A stretch of DNA of 54,076 bases from Nitrospirota bacterium (GCA_020846775.1 JADLDG010000102.1:1-54076), one strand, 5' to 3'; positions 42,372-52,335 are shown, numbered from the stretch's first letter. The notes: generated by a model from the letters alone, not told the origin. A program made the numbers and translations.

Positions 42372-42443
42372 ATTAGTCTCCTTGTTATTAAATATATCAT
42401 CCCTGTTTACACTGCAAATGGGCGTTGTTCAGGGTAAACAGTA

Positions 42444-43496
42444 TTAGTGGTGTTGAAAGTCGAATATACCCGAATAACACTCAAGCAGGCCGCTGTTTAT
42501 AACAACAGATATTATTTCAGGGTCGAACTGCTTTCCTGCCAGGAGTGTTAATTCTTCTTTTACTTGATCAAGCGGCATTGCCGGTCTGTAAGGCCTGTCG
42601 CAAAGCATGGCATCAACGGCATCAGCAACGGCAACTATCCTTGCACTCAGCGGGATTGAAGACCCCTTGATACCTTCAGGGAATCCCGATCCGTCGAACC
42701 GCTCATGGTGACACAAGATTATCGGTTTCATATCCTGGAGGAAGTCAACTGACTTTATTATCTTAGCCCCAATCATTGGATGTTTCTTTATTTCATCGAA
42801 TTCACTGGAATCTAACGAACCCGGTTTTTTCAGGATGTATCCCTCTACACCGATCTTTCCAATGTCATGAATAAGCGCCGCCTGTTCCAAACTTAATATC
42901 TTGTCATGTTGAAAACAGGTCTTTTCAGCCAGAAACGCAGAAAACCTTGCGACCCTCTCAGAGTGTCCTCTTGTGTACTGGTCTTTGGCGTCTATAGTTG
43001 CGAGCAATGCCTTTACTGTGCTCGCATAATGACTTTCAATATTGCGTCTTGCGTCATCCACCTTCCTTGATAATTCAGAAGTCGCTATGTGCAGGCGCTC
43101 AATCTCGAGCCTGGTCTTTAGCAGCTCCCTTCTTTTTGCAACTCCTTTTTCCACTATTTCTATTACATCCTTGTGGTCAAAAGGTTTAATAAGATAGTCC
43201 AGTGCGCCAAAGCGGAGGGCATTCTTTGCCGTATCTACGCTTGCATATGCCGTCATCAGGATAACTTCAATATCTGGTTTTCTTTCCTTAATCTTCTTCA
43301 GAAGCTGTAAGCCATCCATGCCGGCCATTTTAATGTCAATGATCGCTACATAGAAATCATTATTGTTGATGCACTCTAAAGCATTGTTGCCATCTTCCGC
43401 TGTAATAACTTCATGCTTGTTTTTCAGAATCATACGGAGAGCTTCTCGTGGACCAACCATATCGTCAACCACGAGTATGCTGCAATTTTCCTCCAT
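42444..43496 (-). CDS. Response regulator with HD-GYP domain (c-di-GMP phosphodiesterase)
   Basis: 350 residues. The receiver domain (about 6-120) has ILVVDDMVGPREAL, VAIIDIKMAGMDG with the phospho-Asp, and LIKPFD. A helical linker and the HD-GYP domain (about 170-345) follow, with TRGHSERVARFSAFLA, LIHDIGKIGVEGYIL, HPMIGAKII and HHERFDGSGFPEG. The signature Tyr of the GYP motif is Phe (GFP). The metal-binding His/Asp residues are present, so hydrolysis is plausible. The ATG directly abuts the stop of the upstream kinase; last gene of the signalling cassette. Confidence 0.93.
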   Translation of the reverse strand: MEENCSILVVDDMVGPREALRMILKNKHEVITAEDGNNALECINNNDFYVAIIDIKMAGMDGLQLLKKIKERKPDIEVILMTAYASVDTAKNALRFGALDYLIKPFDHKDVIEIVEKGVAKRRELLKTRLEIERLHIATSELSRKVDDARRNIESHYASTVKALLATIDAKDQYTRGHSERVARFSAFLAEKTCFQHDKILSLEQAALIHDIGKIGVEGYILKKPGSLDSSEFDEIKKHPMIGAKIIKSVDFLQDMKPIILCHHERFDGSGFPEGIKGSSIPLSARIVAVADAVDAMLCDRPYRPAMPLDQVKEELTLLAGKQFDPEIISVVINSGLLECYSGIFDFQHH

Positions 43497-45221
43497 TCAA
43501 TCCTCCTGTTTTTTGTCTGTTAGATTTGAAGGCAGAATAACTGTTATTGCAGTACCCTGATTCGGCACGCTGCTAACCGTAATCTTTCCTCCATGTCCTT
43601 CAATGATCTTCTTGCTTAATGGAAGACCTAAACCTACCCCCTTTTCAGGAGTAGTATAAAAAGGATCAAATATCTTATCCAGGTCTTCCGGAGGTATGCC
43701 TCTCCCCGTATCTTTAATTATGATGCTGCATGCTTCATTTTCCTCAATCCAGTCAACATCTATTGTCAAGGACCCTCCCGATGTCATGGCATTTAGCGAA
43801 TTCTGTATAAGATGGGAAAAAGCCTTTACCAACTGAACCTTGTCTGCCTGGAGGTTTATTATATCACGCTTGTAGTTTCTTATGATACGAAATTCAGATT
43901 GTTTTATGTTCCTGGTTACGGCCAAAATACTGTCATCCAGTACCTTGGCAATGTCCACCATGTTAAATTTATACTCTATAGGATGAGTAAATGCAATCAA
44001 TTTTTCTACAAGGCCGTTTAATTTCTCTACCTCTCCCGTTACGGTTGTAAAGAAAAAATCTTTGAATTCCGGGTCATTGTATCGCTCTTTCATCAATTGA
44101 GTAAATGTCCTGATAGATACAAGGGGGTTTCTCAATTCGTGGGACATCCTTCCGACCAACTCATTAAATATCCTGGGGGAGTCATCAGTTTTCTCTTCAT
44201 TAATTTCCTTCCTCTTCTCAGATTCTATTTGCTCGAGTATCTTTTGAATAGATTCTTTTTGGGCGCATATACTCTGGTAGTGATAAATGTCACGTATCGC
44301 CTTCCCAAGATATGTGGCAAGTATAAATATCCGCTCAAGTTCTGTATTGGTAAAAGGCATGCCGGTTATCTTGTTGTCAAGATTCAACATTCCCAGAAGT
44401 TTACCTTCGTTTACTATAGGAATAGCAACAGCAGCGTGCAGCATTTTCATCTCCCGCAAAGCGCTGTTCAGGATATTCTGCTGCTCTGAATGTTCAGGAT
44501 CTGAAGTGTTTCTCTTCAATATCCTGCCGCTTGCCGAAAGCCACAGGACAATGGAACTTTCATATGAGAGGTGCAGTTTTGAGGCGAAATCAGATGACAG
44601 CCCCCTTGAACACCTTATCCTGAAAACATCTTCTTTCATTTCTGACAACAGGATGGAGGCACGGCCGACCCCGGTGGTATCCAAAAGGGTATCAACAAAC
44701 ATATTAAGCATCTTATCAAGATCGAAGTTATTTAAGGTGAAGGTCTTGGACAGTTCAATGGCCTTCTCAAGATGTTTCAAAGACGATTGAATAGTATCTT
44801 CGGCAGGCTGATGCTGATACCGTAAACGATTGGAGGTATGACACAGGTTCCTGACGTTATCTAATATATTATGCCTTTCTCTAATCTTTCTAAGTGTAGC
44901 CCTCACTCCGGTTTGTGATAAAGGTGTATAAATTATTTCATCAAATGTGTTGTAATATTTGTCCAGTTCTTCCTCGGGCAGGTTGAAAGGAACAATGCCT
45001 ATCAACCGGGTATCAGATGAAGACCTGTATTTTCCTGTAAATTCTTGAATATTATCTGATATTGCAACATCCACTGCTATAACTGAAATATGCTCTTCCT
45101 GAAGAAGGAGGGAGCCTTTTTTAATGCTGTCAGCGGTTAGTATTATATCAGTATCTGAAAGGGCTGACTGGAAACTGTTTATCAGGTCTGCAGATGAAGT
45201 TATGAGCAATAGCAATTCCAT
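43497..45221 (-). CDS. GAF-domain sensor histidine kinase with receiver-like N-terminus
   Basis: 574 residues, cytosolic. Residues about 1-115 look like a degenerate receiver (LLLLITSSADLINSFQSAL, no clear phospho-Asp pocket). A GAF domain spans about 160-300 (VGRASILLSEMK, IPIVNEGKLLGMLNLDNK). Then HisKA with GRMSHELRNPLVSIRTFTQLM and the HATPase core NSLNAMTSGG, IIIKDTGRGIPPEDLDKIFDPFYT, GVGLGLPLSKKIIEGHGG. The kinase core is very close in wording to that of the next gene upstream. Its TGA touches the ATG of the REC-HD-GYP gene, so that receiver is the probable target. Confidence 0.92.
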   Translation of the reverse strand: MELLLLITSSADLINSFQSALSDTDIILTADSIKKGSLLLQEEHISVIAVDVAISDNIQEFTGKYRSSSDTRLIGIVPFNLPEEELDKYYNTFDEIIYTPLSQTGVRATLRKIRERHNILDNVRNLCHTSNRLRYQHQPAEDTIQSSLKHLEKAIELSKTFTLNNFDLDKMLNMFVDTLLDTTGVGRASILLSEMKEDVFRIRCSRGLSSDFASKLHLSYESSIVLWLSASGRILKRNTSDPEHSEQQNILNSALREMKMLHAAVAIPIVNEGKLLGMLNLDNKITGMPFTNTELERIFILATYLGKAIRDIYHYQSICAQKESIQKILEQIESEKRKEINEEKTDDSPRIFNELVGRMSHELRNPLVSIRTFTQLMKERYNDPEFKDFFFTTVTGEVEKLNGLVEKLIAFTHPIEYKFNMVDIAKVLDDSILAVTRNIKQSEFRIIRNYKRDIINLQADKVQLVKAFSHLIQNSLNAMTSGGSLTIDVDWIEENEACSIIIKDTGRGIPPEDLDKIFDPFYTTPEKGVGLGLPLSKKIIEGHGGKITVSSVPNQGTAITVILPSNLTDKKQED

Positions 45222-45233
45222 GATGAATGACTC

Positions 45234-46409
45234 CTAAGTTGAATTATTAACAGGCAGTTCTACTGTAACGGTTGTCCCCAGCCTATCTATACTGTCTAAA
45301 AAGATCTTTCCCCCATGAATTGAGATTATCCTTTTACAAGTCGACAGACCAAGCCCGGTTCCTTTGTCTTTTGTAGTAAAGAAGGGTTCAAATACATGCT
45401 GCATGGTATCTTTATCAATGCCTGTGCCTGTGTCTGTTATCTTTATGAATACTGTTTTATTCCCATCGCAATCATTCCCAACAGTAACATCTACCGAAAT
45501 CCCACCTCCTTTTTTCATAGCCTCGTGGCTATTGAGAAAGATATTAAGGAGAAGTTGCTTTAATTTAGCCCTGTCTCCATATATGGCAGGTACAGGTGAG
45601 GGATAATGCCTGGTAACCAATATTCCGCATTCCCTGAACCTTGCAGAGAGAAGGGCGATAACCTCGTCTATCAGACCCTGTATATCGAGCAGGGAGAAAA
45701 TTGGTTCTGATGTTTTTGCAAAATTCAGCAAGTCGGATACTATATTGTCTATCCTGTCTATCTCGCTTATAGCTACATTGGTGAACTGATATCTGAATTC
45801 CTGATCATCATACCTTTCCGGAAGGAGTTGAGCCAGCGTCTTTATAGAGACGAGAGGGTTCTTAATTTCATGAGCAAGCCCTGCTGCGACATATCCGAGT
45901 GATGCCAGTCTTTCTGCCTCTTCTTTCTTTAAAAGCAGATCATCATAATGAGACTTCATCCCTTCGATCTCCTTCAGGATATTTAATCTCGAAAGGACAG
46001 ACGACAGACAGTGTGACAGGATAGAGTAACACTGGGTGCTGCTGTCGTTGTGAAACAACAGCGCTGCATTAATTGTCCCATCAACATTGATCGGCATTAT
46101 AGAGTTTATCGTCCTGCGTAGTTCAATAGGAAGTAAGTTGGTCAATTCGGAATTGATATTAAAAGTCCCCCTGCGGTTTATATCTGTTAAAAGGTTAGAA
46201 GGTACGGACATGTTGTGACACGTCTCAACAATCTTCCACTGGTCTTCCCCGGTCCGCTTGATTATGTAACCGGCCGTGGTTTTTGAAATGGCCATGCACA
46301 TATTAAGTGCGTTTCCCAGTACCTGATCTTCTGTTTTCAGTGAAATAAGCCCTTCAATGCCATTCCTGAGTATTGACAGTAGTTCATCACTATCTCTATA
46401 CACTTCCAA
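45234..46409 (-). CDS. Sensor histidine kinase with GAF-like N-terminus
   Basis: 391 residues without membrane segments. A GAF-like sensory region (about 10-150), then HisKA (ASLGYVAAGLAHEIKNPLVSIKTLAQLLPERYDDQEF) and HATPase_c (ITDTGTGIDKDTMQHVFEPFFTTKDKGTGLGLSTCKRIISIHGG). The HisKA segment shares SIKT/SIRT, the following QL and the ERY spacing with the kinase at 43497-45221, suggesting duplication. It overlaps the diguanylate cyclase gene by 14 nt and precedes the second kinase by 12 bp. Confidence 0.92.
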   Translation of the reverse strand: MEVYRDSDELLSILRNGIEGLISLKTEDQVLGNALNMCMAISKTTAGYIIKRTGEDQWKIVETCHNMSVPSNLLTDINRRGTFNINSELTNLLPIELRRTINSIMPINVDGTINAALLFHNDSSTQCYSILSHCLSSVLSRLNILKEIEGMKSHYDDLLLKKEEAERLASLGYVAAGLAHEIKNPLVSIKTLAQLLPERYDDQEFRYQFTNVAISEIDRIDNIVSDLLNFAKTSEPIFSLLDIQGLIDEVIALLSARFRECGILVTRHYPSPVPAIYGDRAKLKQLLLNIFLNSHEAMKKGGGISVDVTVGNDCDGNKTVFIKITDTGTGIDKDTMQHVFEPFFTTKDKGTGLGLSTCKRIISIHGGKIFLDSIDRLGTTVTVELPVNNST

Positions 46410-48414
46410 AGATCACCACCTTGTTCTTTCCCTGACTCTTTGCCCTGTAAAGGGCCCTGTCAGCATTATTGACAAGCTCTTCTGCAACAGAGGCATCTTC
46501 CGGAAATGATGCAATTCCAAGACTTACCGTAATATTGATTGTTGCACCAGTGTCCCTTACATGAGTTATAGTGCTTTCAACCTCGGCCCGGATACGCTCT
46601 GCGATAATACTTGTGCCGCTTTTGTCAGTCGTTGGGAGGATTATTGCAAACTCCTCCCCGCCATATCGTGCTGCGATGTCAATTATCCTAACACATCTCC
46701 TTATTACACTGGTAGTGGTCTTTAATATTTCATCTCCGAATAAATGTCCATAGGAGTCATTAAGGCTTTTAAAATTATCAATGTCGAGGATGATCAGGGA
46801 AAAAGGCTGTTTATGACGCCTCGAGCGTTCGAATTCTTCTGAAAGTCTTTCTTCGAAATATCTCCTGTTGAGGAGACCTGTAAGGGAGTCTGTAATGGAT
46901 ATCTTGCGTAAGTCAATAGAGCTCTGATAATAAAATCTGCGCTCAACTGCGGCAGCAGAATACAGGGCTATTGCCTCAAGCAGTTTTATGTCATTTTCTG
47001 AAAAACCGGTGCCGTCTCTCTTGTCGGCCAGGTTTAATACCCCGATGCCTTTATTCCGTATCATAAGAGGGAGACTAATAAACGATTTGGTCTTGTAGCG
47101 GAGACGGTTAGGCCGTGAGACCCTTTTGTCCTCTTCTATGTTGCTTATTGCCATTGGTACCCCTGTTTGCAATACTCTTCCCGCTATTCCCTCTCCGGGT
47201 CTTATCCTGATATGACTCAGAATTGCAAAGTTTAGTCCTTTGGTTGACCTGACTTCAATCTGGTGTGTCTCCTCATTAAGCAGCATTAATGAACCCTGTT
47301 CTGCCCCGACCACCTCTGCGGATTTTTCCACTATATTGGTGAAGAGGTCACTGGAATCAGTACACGATGCAATAGCGTAGAGGGCCTGTAATGATGCGAG
47401 GACCCTGTTTCCAACATCTGAGCGGGCTGACGCAAGGATGTGCTTACCCAAAACTGTTGATATGCACTGGCAGAACATCTTCAGAAGCTCTTCGTCCTGA
47501 GCCGTTATCCGGGTATTGAATATTATTATCAAACCGTCAACTCTGTTACCTATAATGACCGGAAATATCTTAATGGATGTAAATGTATCGGGAAAGCCTG
47601 CCTCAGGCATCTCAAACACCTCTGACGATGACATCACATCCTTTCTGATAACAACCTCGTTAACCATGTGGTTAGATTCATTTACCCTGAATCCTGTCAG
47701 AAATTCCATGTCATACCCGAACACAGCTTCAGTTGAAAAATAATCACTGTCGTCTTCTCTAATCATAAGCATTGCAGTTTTTACGTTGAATAATACACCA
47801 ATTGTATTAAGTACAGTTTCATAAAATGCCTTTTCGTCCATCAAGATACCTGGCGAAGTGGCAATCCTGATTATAGTGTTTATACGGGCAATATCATGTT
47901 CCATTCTGGCCTGGCGGCTGCTGCTCTGAAGCATTTGGTTCACTACTTTTTTTAGTGCATCGGCAGAGGATTTGAATACAGCTATATTTTTTGTTGAAAT
48001 CCCTTTGACGACATCAGAAATGCTGTCATCATCAATCCCCAGTGTATCCGCAACTTTTCTGTAAGCAACCAGGTCATCATAAGAGGTTAATATTCTTCCC
48101 CCAAGGATATAACGTGTGTCCCCATTTCCCATGTTTTGTGAGACGGGTATAGCTACATTATTCAGGTGGGCATAACATTTAAAGTATACAGGTTCCTTCC
48201 TTTTATGGGCTTCTGTTAGAGGCGCCGAGCAATCCCTCTCACAGTAGAGCTTTCCGTTAGGGTCTTCCTGCAGTAGTTTGCACAACCTCGATTCGTCCCT
48301 TTGTCCGGCCATGTATCTATCCTCTTTACAAAATAGTAAGGTGAGATCTGCAAGTTTGGCAAGAATCCCTGTCCACTCAGAAGTTAGTTCTCCGATGAAA
48401 TTATTATTGTCCAT
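46396..48414 (-). CDS. PocR-GAF-GAF-GGDEF diguanylate cyclase
   Basis: 672 residues, first gene of the signalling cassette. Residues about 10-170 fit the PocR sensory domain (CKLLQEDPNGKLYCERDC and VYFKCYAHLNNVAIPV, with spaced Cys that may bind metal or redox cofactor). Two GAF domains follow (about 190-330 and 350-495; the second has GEGIAGRVLQTGVPMAI). The C-terminal GGDEF domain (about 515-670) has DSLTGLLNRRYFEERL, LDIDNFKSLND, ARYGGEEFAIILP and DRALYRAKSQGKN. An inhibitory site RIID stands exactly five residues before GGEEF, so product feedback is expected. It should make c-di-GMP. Confidence 0.94.
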   Translation of the reverse strand: MDNNNFIGELTSEWTGILAKLADLTLLFCKEDRYMAGQRDESRLCKLLQEDPNGKLYCERDCSAPLTEAHKRKEPVYFKCYAHLNNVAIPVSQNMGNGDTRYILGGRILTSYDDLVAYRKVADTLGIDDDSISDVVKGISTKNIAVFKSSADALKKVVNQMLQSSSRQARMEHDIARINTIIRIATSPGILMDEKAFYETVLNTIGVLFNVKTAMLMIREDDSDYFSTEAVFGYDMEFLTGFRVNESNHMVNEVVIRKDVMSSSEVFEMPEAGFPDTFTSIKIFPVIIGNRVDGLIIIFNTRITAQDEELLKMFCQCISTVLGKHILASARSDVGNRVLASLQALYAIASCTDSSDLFTNIVEKSAEVVGAEQGSLMLLNEETHQIEVRSTKGLNFAILSHIRIRPGEGIAGRVLQTGVPMAISNIEEDKRVSRPNRLRYKTKSFISLPLMIRNKGIGVLNLADKRDGTGFSENDIKLLEAIALYSAAAVERRFYYQSSIDLRKISITDSLTGLLNRRYFEERLSEEFERSRRHKQPFSLIILDIDNFKSLNDSYGHLFGDEILKTTTSVIRRCVRIIDIAARYGGEEFAIILPTTDKSGTSIIAERIRAEVESTITHVRDTGATINITVSLGIASFPEDASVAEELVNNADRALYRAKSQGKNKVVIFGSV

Positions 48415-48520
48415 TTGCCTCTTTGTAAAATGAGAAATATTATCAGAACATTGCAGAGGTTTCCAACCCCGTTAATAATACGTTAACAACGTATAGTATA
48501 GCAAAATTAGTGCCATAATT

Positions 48521-48550
48521 TTGACACACGTGTTAGTTGACAAGTAAATA
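48521..48550 (+). promoter_or_regulatory. Candidate promoter of the heme operon
   Basis: TTGACA at 48521-48526, 18-bp spacer, TAAATA at 48545-48550. A second TTGACA at 48537-48542 lies within the spacer. The 253-bp gap (48415-48667) is otherwise A/T-rich without a visible gene. Confidence 0.4.
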
Positions 48551-48667
48551 TTAAATGGCTTAGAGTACTTGAAAGGGCATTGATTAGAGACAACGCCTGT
48601 TTGTTGGTAACCATATCATAATATAAATATGTGTTGCCCCCTATTTAATGAACCTGGAGGATATTAG

Positions 48668-49714
48668 ATGTTAAAGAATGATAATTTCTTAAAGGCCTGT
48701 AGGATGGAGCCAGTTGATTTTACACCTGTGTGGATAATGAGGCAGGCAGGCCGCTATATGAAGGAATACCGTGACATAAGAAAGAGGGTAGATTTTCTTA
48801 CAATGTGTAAGACCCCTGATCTTGCTGCAGAGGTTACCATGCTGCCTGTGGATATTCTTGGCGTGGATGCAGCCATACTTTTTTCTGACATTTTGATACC
48901 TGTTGAGGCAATGGGAATCGGGGTTACTTTTACAGACAAGAGAGGACCCGTTCTGTCGAACCCAGTAAGGTCAGAAGATGGGCTGGAAAAACTCCTGGTG
49001 CCTGATGATATTAAATCAGGGGAATTGATGCCATTTATCCCGCAGGCAATCAGACTAATCCTTCAGGAACTTGGAGGGCGGGTTCCCCTGATAGGTTTCT
49101 CAGGGTCACCCTTTACCCTGGCAACTTATATGATTGAGGGTGAGACCTCAAGAAATTTCACATGGATTAAACGTATGATGTACGAAAACCCGATACTCTT
49201 GCACAAAATACTTGATAAGATAACAGATACCGTAATCAGCTACCTTGACATGCAAATAAATGCCGGGGTTCACGCAGTTCAGTTGTTTGATACCTGGGCC
49301 GGATGGCTCGCACCTGATGATTACAGGGAATTCGCCCTTCCTTATGCAGAAAGGGTGATCAAGGGGATTGATAAAAAAGGGGTACCTATAATCTATTTTG
49401 CAAATGGTGTCAGCGGGATTCTTGAAAATATGGTTGCCTCAGGAGCCGATGTAGTCGGTCTTGACTGGAGGATAGACATGGCAGATGCGGTGAGGAGGAG
49501 CGGCAGGAGTGTAGCCCTTCAGGGTAATTTAGACCCATGTGTACTTTATGGACAACCATCCGTTATAAGAAAGTATTCAAAGGCTATAATTGATAAATAT
49601 GGAGAAGAGCCTGGGCATATATTCAACCTTGGACATGGCATCCTGCCCGACATTCCGGTTGATCATGCAAAGGCGTTGGTTGATATAGTCCATGAAGAAA
49701 GCAGTTGTCGCTGA
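48668..49714 (+). CDS. hemE: Uroporphyrinogen decarboxylase
   Basis: Converts uroporphyrinogen III to coproporphyrinogen III in heme synthesis. The 348-residue TIM barrel begins with FTPVWIMRQAGRYMKEYRDIR (the substrate-binding Arg pair) and has AAILFSDILIPVEAMG with the catalytic Asp, GFSGSPFTLATYMIEG, QLFDTWAG, QGNLDP and FNLGHGILPD. A GGAGG site precedes the ATG. First gene of the heme cluster. The gap to hemN (49715-49836) contains a CTGGACTTGTTTCAGGGTCT repeat unit. Confidence 0.97.
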   Translation: MLKNDNFLKACRMEPVDFTPVWIMRQAGRYMKEYRDIRKRVDFLTMCKTPDLAAEVTMLPVDILGVDAAILFSDILIPVEAMGIGVTFTDKRGPVLSNPVRSEDGLEKLLVPDDIKSGELMPFIPQAIRLILQELGGRVPLIGFSGSPFTLATYMIEGETSRNFTWIKRMMYENPILLHKILDKITDTVISYLDMQINAGVHAVQLFDTWAGWLAPDDYREFALPYAERVIKGIDKKGVPIIYFANGVSGILENMVASGADVVGLDWRIDMADAVRRSGRSVALQGNLDPCVLYGQPSVIRKYSKAIIDKYGEEPGHIFNLGHGILPDIPVDHAKALVDIVHEESSCR

Positions 49715-49836
49715 AAAATAGGGGCATTTTTAGCGTCAACTCATGACGACTTGGTAAAAGGTCCCTGTTGCTGCCCTGGACTTGTTTCAGGGTCTAAGAG
49801 AGTTAATCCACGTATAATTTTATGTAATTTGTGTGT

Positions 49837-51228
49837 ATGGGAAATAAGACTGAAATAAAAGTAGACATTAACACCCTCCTGAAGTATGACAAGGCTGGCC
49901 CTCGCTATACGAGTTATCCTACGGCACCTGTCTGGAATGAGGAGTTTGGTCCGGAAAAGTTCAGGGATAAGCTTATTGAAACGAACAGGGAAGACAGCAC
50001 CTCTCCTTTGTCATTATATTTTCATATCCCATTCTGCCACTCACTCTGCTTCTATTGCGGATGCAATTCAATCATTACGAGGAAAAAAGGACATGCCGGG
50101 GAGTATATCTCGCATCTTAAGAGGGAGATGGAAAATATATCGCGCCTTGTCAATCGGGATAGAAGAGTCGTTCAGCTTCACTGGGGCGGAGGCAGCCCTG
50201 ACTTTCTGAGTCCTTCAGAGATGATGGAATTGTATGGATATATAGCAGAAAACTTTACAATTGATGCTGATGCAGAGGCAGGGGTTGAACTCGATCCGCG
50301 TGAGACCACGTTTGAGCATGTGAATACATTGAAAGGGCTTGGCTTCAACCGTATCAGCATGGGTATTCAGGATTTCAACCCAAGGGTACAGGAGGCTGTT
50401 AACAGGATACAGAGTGAAGAGACATCAGAAATAATGGTCAAGTGGTGCAGGGATCTCGGATTTGAAAGTATTAATGTAGACTTGATTTATGGACTTCCAT
50501 TCCAGACTGCATTTTCATTTTCTGAGACGGTTGACAAGGTCATCGCCATAAATCCTGAAAGAATAGCGGTATTTAATTATGCCCACGTCCCTTGGATGAA
50601 GAAGAGTCAGAAGATGATACATGAGGAAGACCTTCCTAAAGGGAGGGAAAAACTCGAGATACTCAAGATGGTCATAGAGAAATTTACAGGTGCAGGATAT
50701 GTCTATATAGGCATGGATCATTTTGCCAAGCCAGACGACGAGTTATGCATTGCGCAGAGGGATAAGACACTGTACAGGAATTTTCAGGGCTATACAACAA
50801 AGGCCGGATGCGACCTCCTCGGTTTTGGTATGACTTCGATAAGTATGGTCGGTAATTGCTATGCACAGAACCTCAAGGCAATTAAAGAGTATTACACTGC
50901 CGTCAATGCCGGAATAATGGCAACTCACAGGGGCTATGAGCTGACAGATGATGACCTCCTGAGGAGATATGTTATTACCAGGTTGATGTGTGACTTTGAA
51001 CTGAGAAAGCATGCTGTCGAAGATAAATACGGAATCAAATTCAATGACTACTTTAGCAATGAATTAAAGAGACTTGAGGCATTTCAGGCAGATGGATTAT
51101 TGAGACTGAGTCCCGACAGGATAGAAATATCAGACTCCGGACGCATCCTCATCAGAAATATCGCAATGATATTCGATGCGCATCTTAACGCACCTGGCAG
51201 AGAGATGAAATTCTCACGGACGATATGA
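49837..51228 (+). CDS. hemN: Oxygen-independent coproporphyrinogen III oxidase
   Basis: Radical-SAM enzyme that makes protoporphyrinogen IX without oxygen. It shows YDKAGPRYTSYPTAPVW, then FHIPFCHSLCFYCGCN with the CX3CX2C cluster motif and the further HemN-specific Cys, HWGGGSPDFLSP, GVELDPRETT, NRISMGIQDFNP and DLIYGLPFQT, and the C-terminal GFGMTSIS and RRYVITRLMC region. About 463 residues, the true HemN length rather than the shorter HemW type. ATG at 49837 is given; GTG at 49831 is equally possible. Ends with ATGA overlap with hemH. Its presence implies anaerobic or low-oxygen capability. Confidence 0.96.
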   Translation: MGNKTEIKVDINTLLKYDKAGPRYTSYPTAPVWNEEFGPEKFRDKLIETNREDSTSPLSLYFHIPFCHSLCFYCGCNSIITRKKGHAGEYISHLKREMENISRLVNRDRRVVQLHWGGGSPDFLSPSEMMELYGYIAENFTIDADAEAGVELDPRETTFEHVNTLKGLGFNRISMGIQDFNPRVQEAVNRIQSEETSEIMVKWCRDLGFESINVDLIYGLPFQTAFSFSETVDKVIAINPERIAVFNYAHVPWMKKSQKMIHEEDLPKGREKLEILKMVIEKFTGAGYVYIGMDHFAKPDDELCIAQRDKTLYRNFQGYTTKAGCDLLGFGMTSISMVGNCYAQNLKAIKEYYTAVNAGIMATHRGYELTDDDLLRRYVITRLMCDFELRKHAVEDKYGIKFNDYFSNELKRLEAFQADGLLRLSPDRIEISDSGRILIRNIAMIFDAHLNAPGREMKFSRTI

Positions 51229-52229
51229 CTGGCCGCGTACCCACTACAGCAGTCCTTTTGATAAATATGGGCGGTCCTGACTCCCTTGAGGCTGTTGAAC
51301 CATTCCTGTATAACCTTTTTTCCGACCCTGATATCATGGGCTACAACAAGGCGTTAGCCCCCCTGACAAAGGTCCTGGCCAGATACATTGCGCGGAAAAG
51401 GGCCCCGAAGGCAAAAAAATATTACAGTTTGATCGGGGGTAAATCACCTATTGTGAAACTTACCATGCAGCAGGGAAAGGCGCTTGAAGAGGCGCTTCAG
51501 GAACATGGAAATATCTGGGTCTTTGTTTCCATGCGCTACTGTCACCCGACGATAGAAGAGGCCGTTACGGATATGCTTGAATTTCCATTGACGAAACTAA
51601 TAGTGCTGCCGCTGTACCCACAATATTCGGTTACAACCACCGGATCTGGATTCAATGAGTTTAAACGGGTTTTAAAAGGGATAGGCACTCCTACTATCGA
51701 AATTCGTTATATCAATGACTGGTATGATAACCCCTCATATATAGATGCCGTGTGTGAGACTATAGAGAATACTGCCGCTTTACATAAGCTTGATATCCAT
51801 AAGATACCAATCGTTTTTAGCGCACATGGTTTACCAATGAAATTTATCAGACGAGGTGACCCGTATGCCAAACAGGTAGAAAAGAGTGTTGAGCTGGTAA
51901 CCGGGAAGCTTGGGAACCTGAAGAATTGCCATCTCTCATATCAGAGCCGAGTGGGGCCATTGAAATGGCTTGGGCCATCAACTGATGAAGTATTGCAAAG
52001 GCTCGGGAAGGACGGGATAAAAGATGTTGTTTTAGCACCTATAAGCTTCGTGTCTGACCATGTTGAGACCCTTTATGAGATGGATATCCTTTATAAGGAA
52101 AAGGCAAGGGACTACGGGATCACAAACTTCTACAGGGTACCAGCCCTGAATGACTCTCCAATGTTGATTGATGCATTGAAGGAAATGGTACTTACAGCAT
52201 GTATTCCCCCATCAAACCCATTTTTCTGA
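51225..52229 (+). CDS. hemH: Ferrochelatase
   Basis: Inserts Fe2+ into protoporphyrin IX. 334 residues: AVLLINMGGPDSLEAVEPFLYNLFSDPDI, KYYSLIGGKSPI, VSMRYCHPTIEEAV, LPLYPQYSVTTTGS, IVFSAHGLPMKFI with the catalytic His, YQSRVGPLKWLGPSTDEVL, and PISFVSDHVETLYEMDI with the second metal-site residues. The ATG overlaps the hemN stop. A family A repeat follows and reaches the hemY start. Confidence 0.97.
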   Translation: MTGRVPTTAVLLINMGGPDSLEAVEPFLYNLFSDPDIMGYNKALAPLTKVLARYIARKRAPKAKKYYSLIGGKSPIVKLTMQQGKALEEALQEHGNIWVFVSMRYCHPTIEEAVTDMLEFPLTKLIVLPLYPQYSVTTTGSGFNEFKRVLKGIGTPTIEIRYINDWYDNPSYIDAVCETIENTAALHKLDIHKIPIVFSAHGLPMKFIRRGDPYAKQVEKSVELVTGKLGNLKNCHLSYQSRVGPLKWLGPSTDEVLQRLGKDGIKDVVLAPISFVSDHVETLYEMDILYKEKARDYGITNFYRVPALNDSPMLIDALKEMVLTACIPPSNPFF

Positions 52230-52237
52230 CAAGGATT

Positions 52238-52334
52238 AGGAAATCCCCCTTAATCCCCCTTTTTCAAAGGGGGAAATTCGTTTTTCCCCCCTTTAGTAAA
52301 GGGGGGTGAGGGGGGATTTGAAAGGCTATTTTCA
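52238..52334 (+). repeat. Family A palindromic element (copy 9)
   Basis: Between hemH and hemY, sense with transcription: CCCCCTTTTTCAAAGGGGG, then CCCCCCTTTAGTAAAGGGGGG, ending GATTTGAAAGGCTATTTTC directly at the hemY start. The TGAGCC hairpin of other copies is missing here. Confidence 0.85.
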
Positions 52335-52335
52335 A

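Noticed and set aside
49727-49760. Fifth family B copy after hemE
   Set aside because: Only GGCATTTTTAGCGTCAACTC resembles the tail; linker and hairpin are absent, so similarity may be chance.
52306-52335. Upstream GTG start for hemY
   Set aside because: The added ten residues are coded by the family A repeat; the Rossmann motif begins right after the GTG at 52336.
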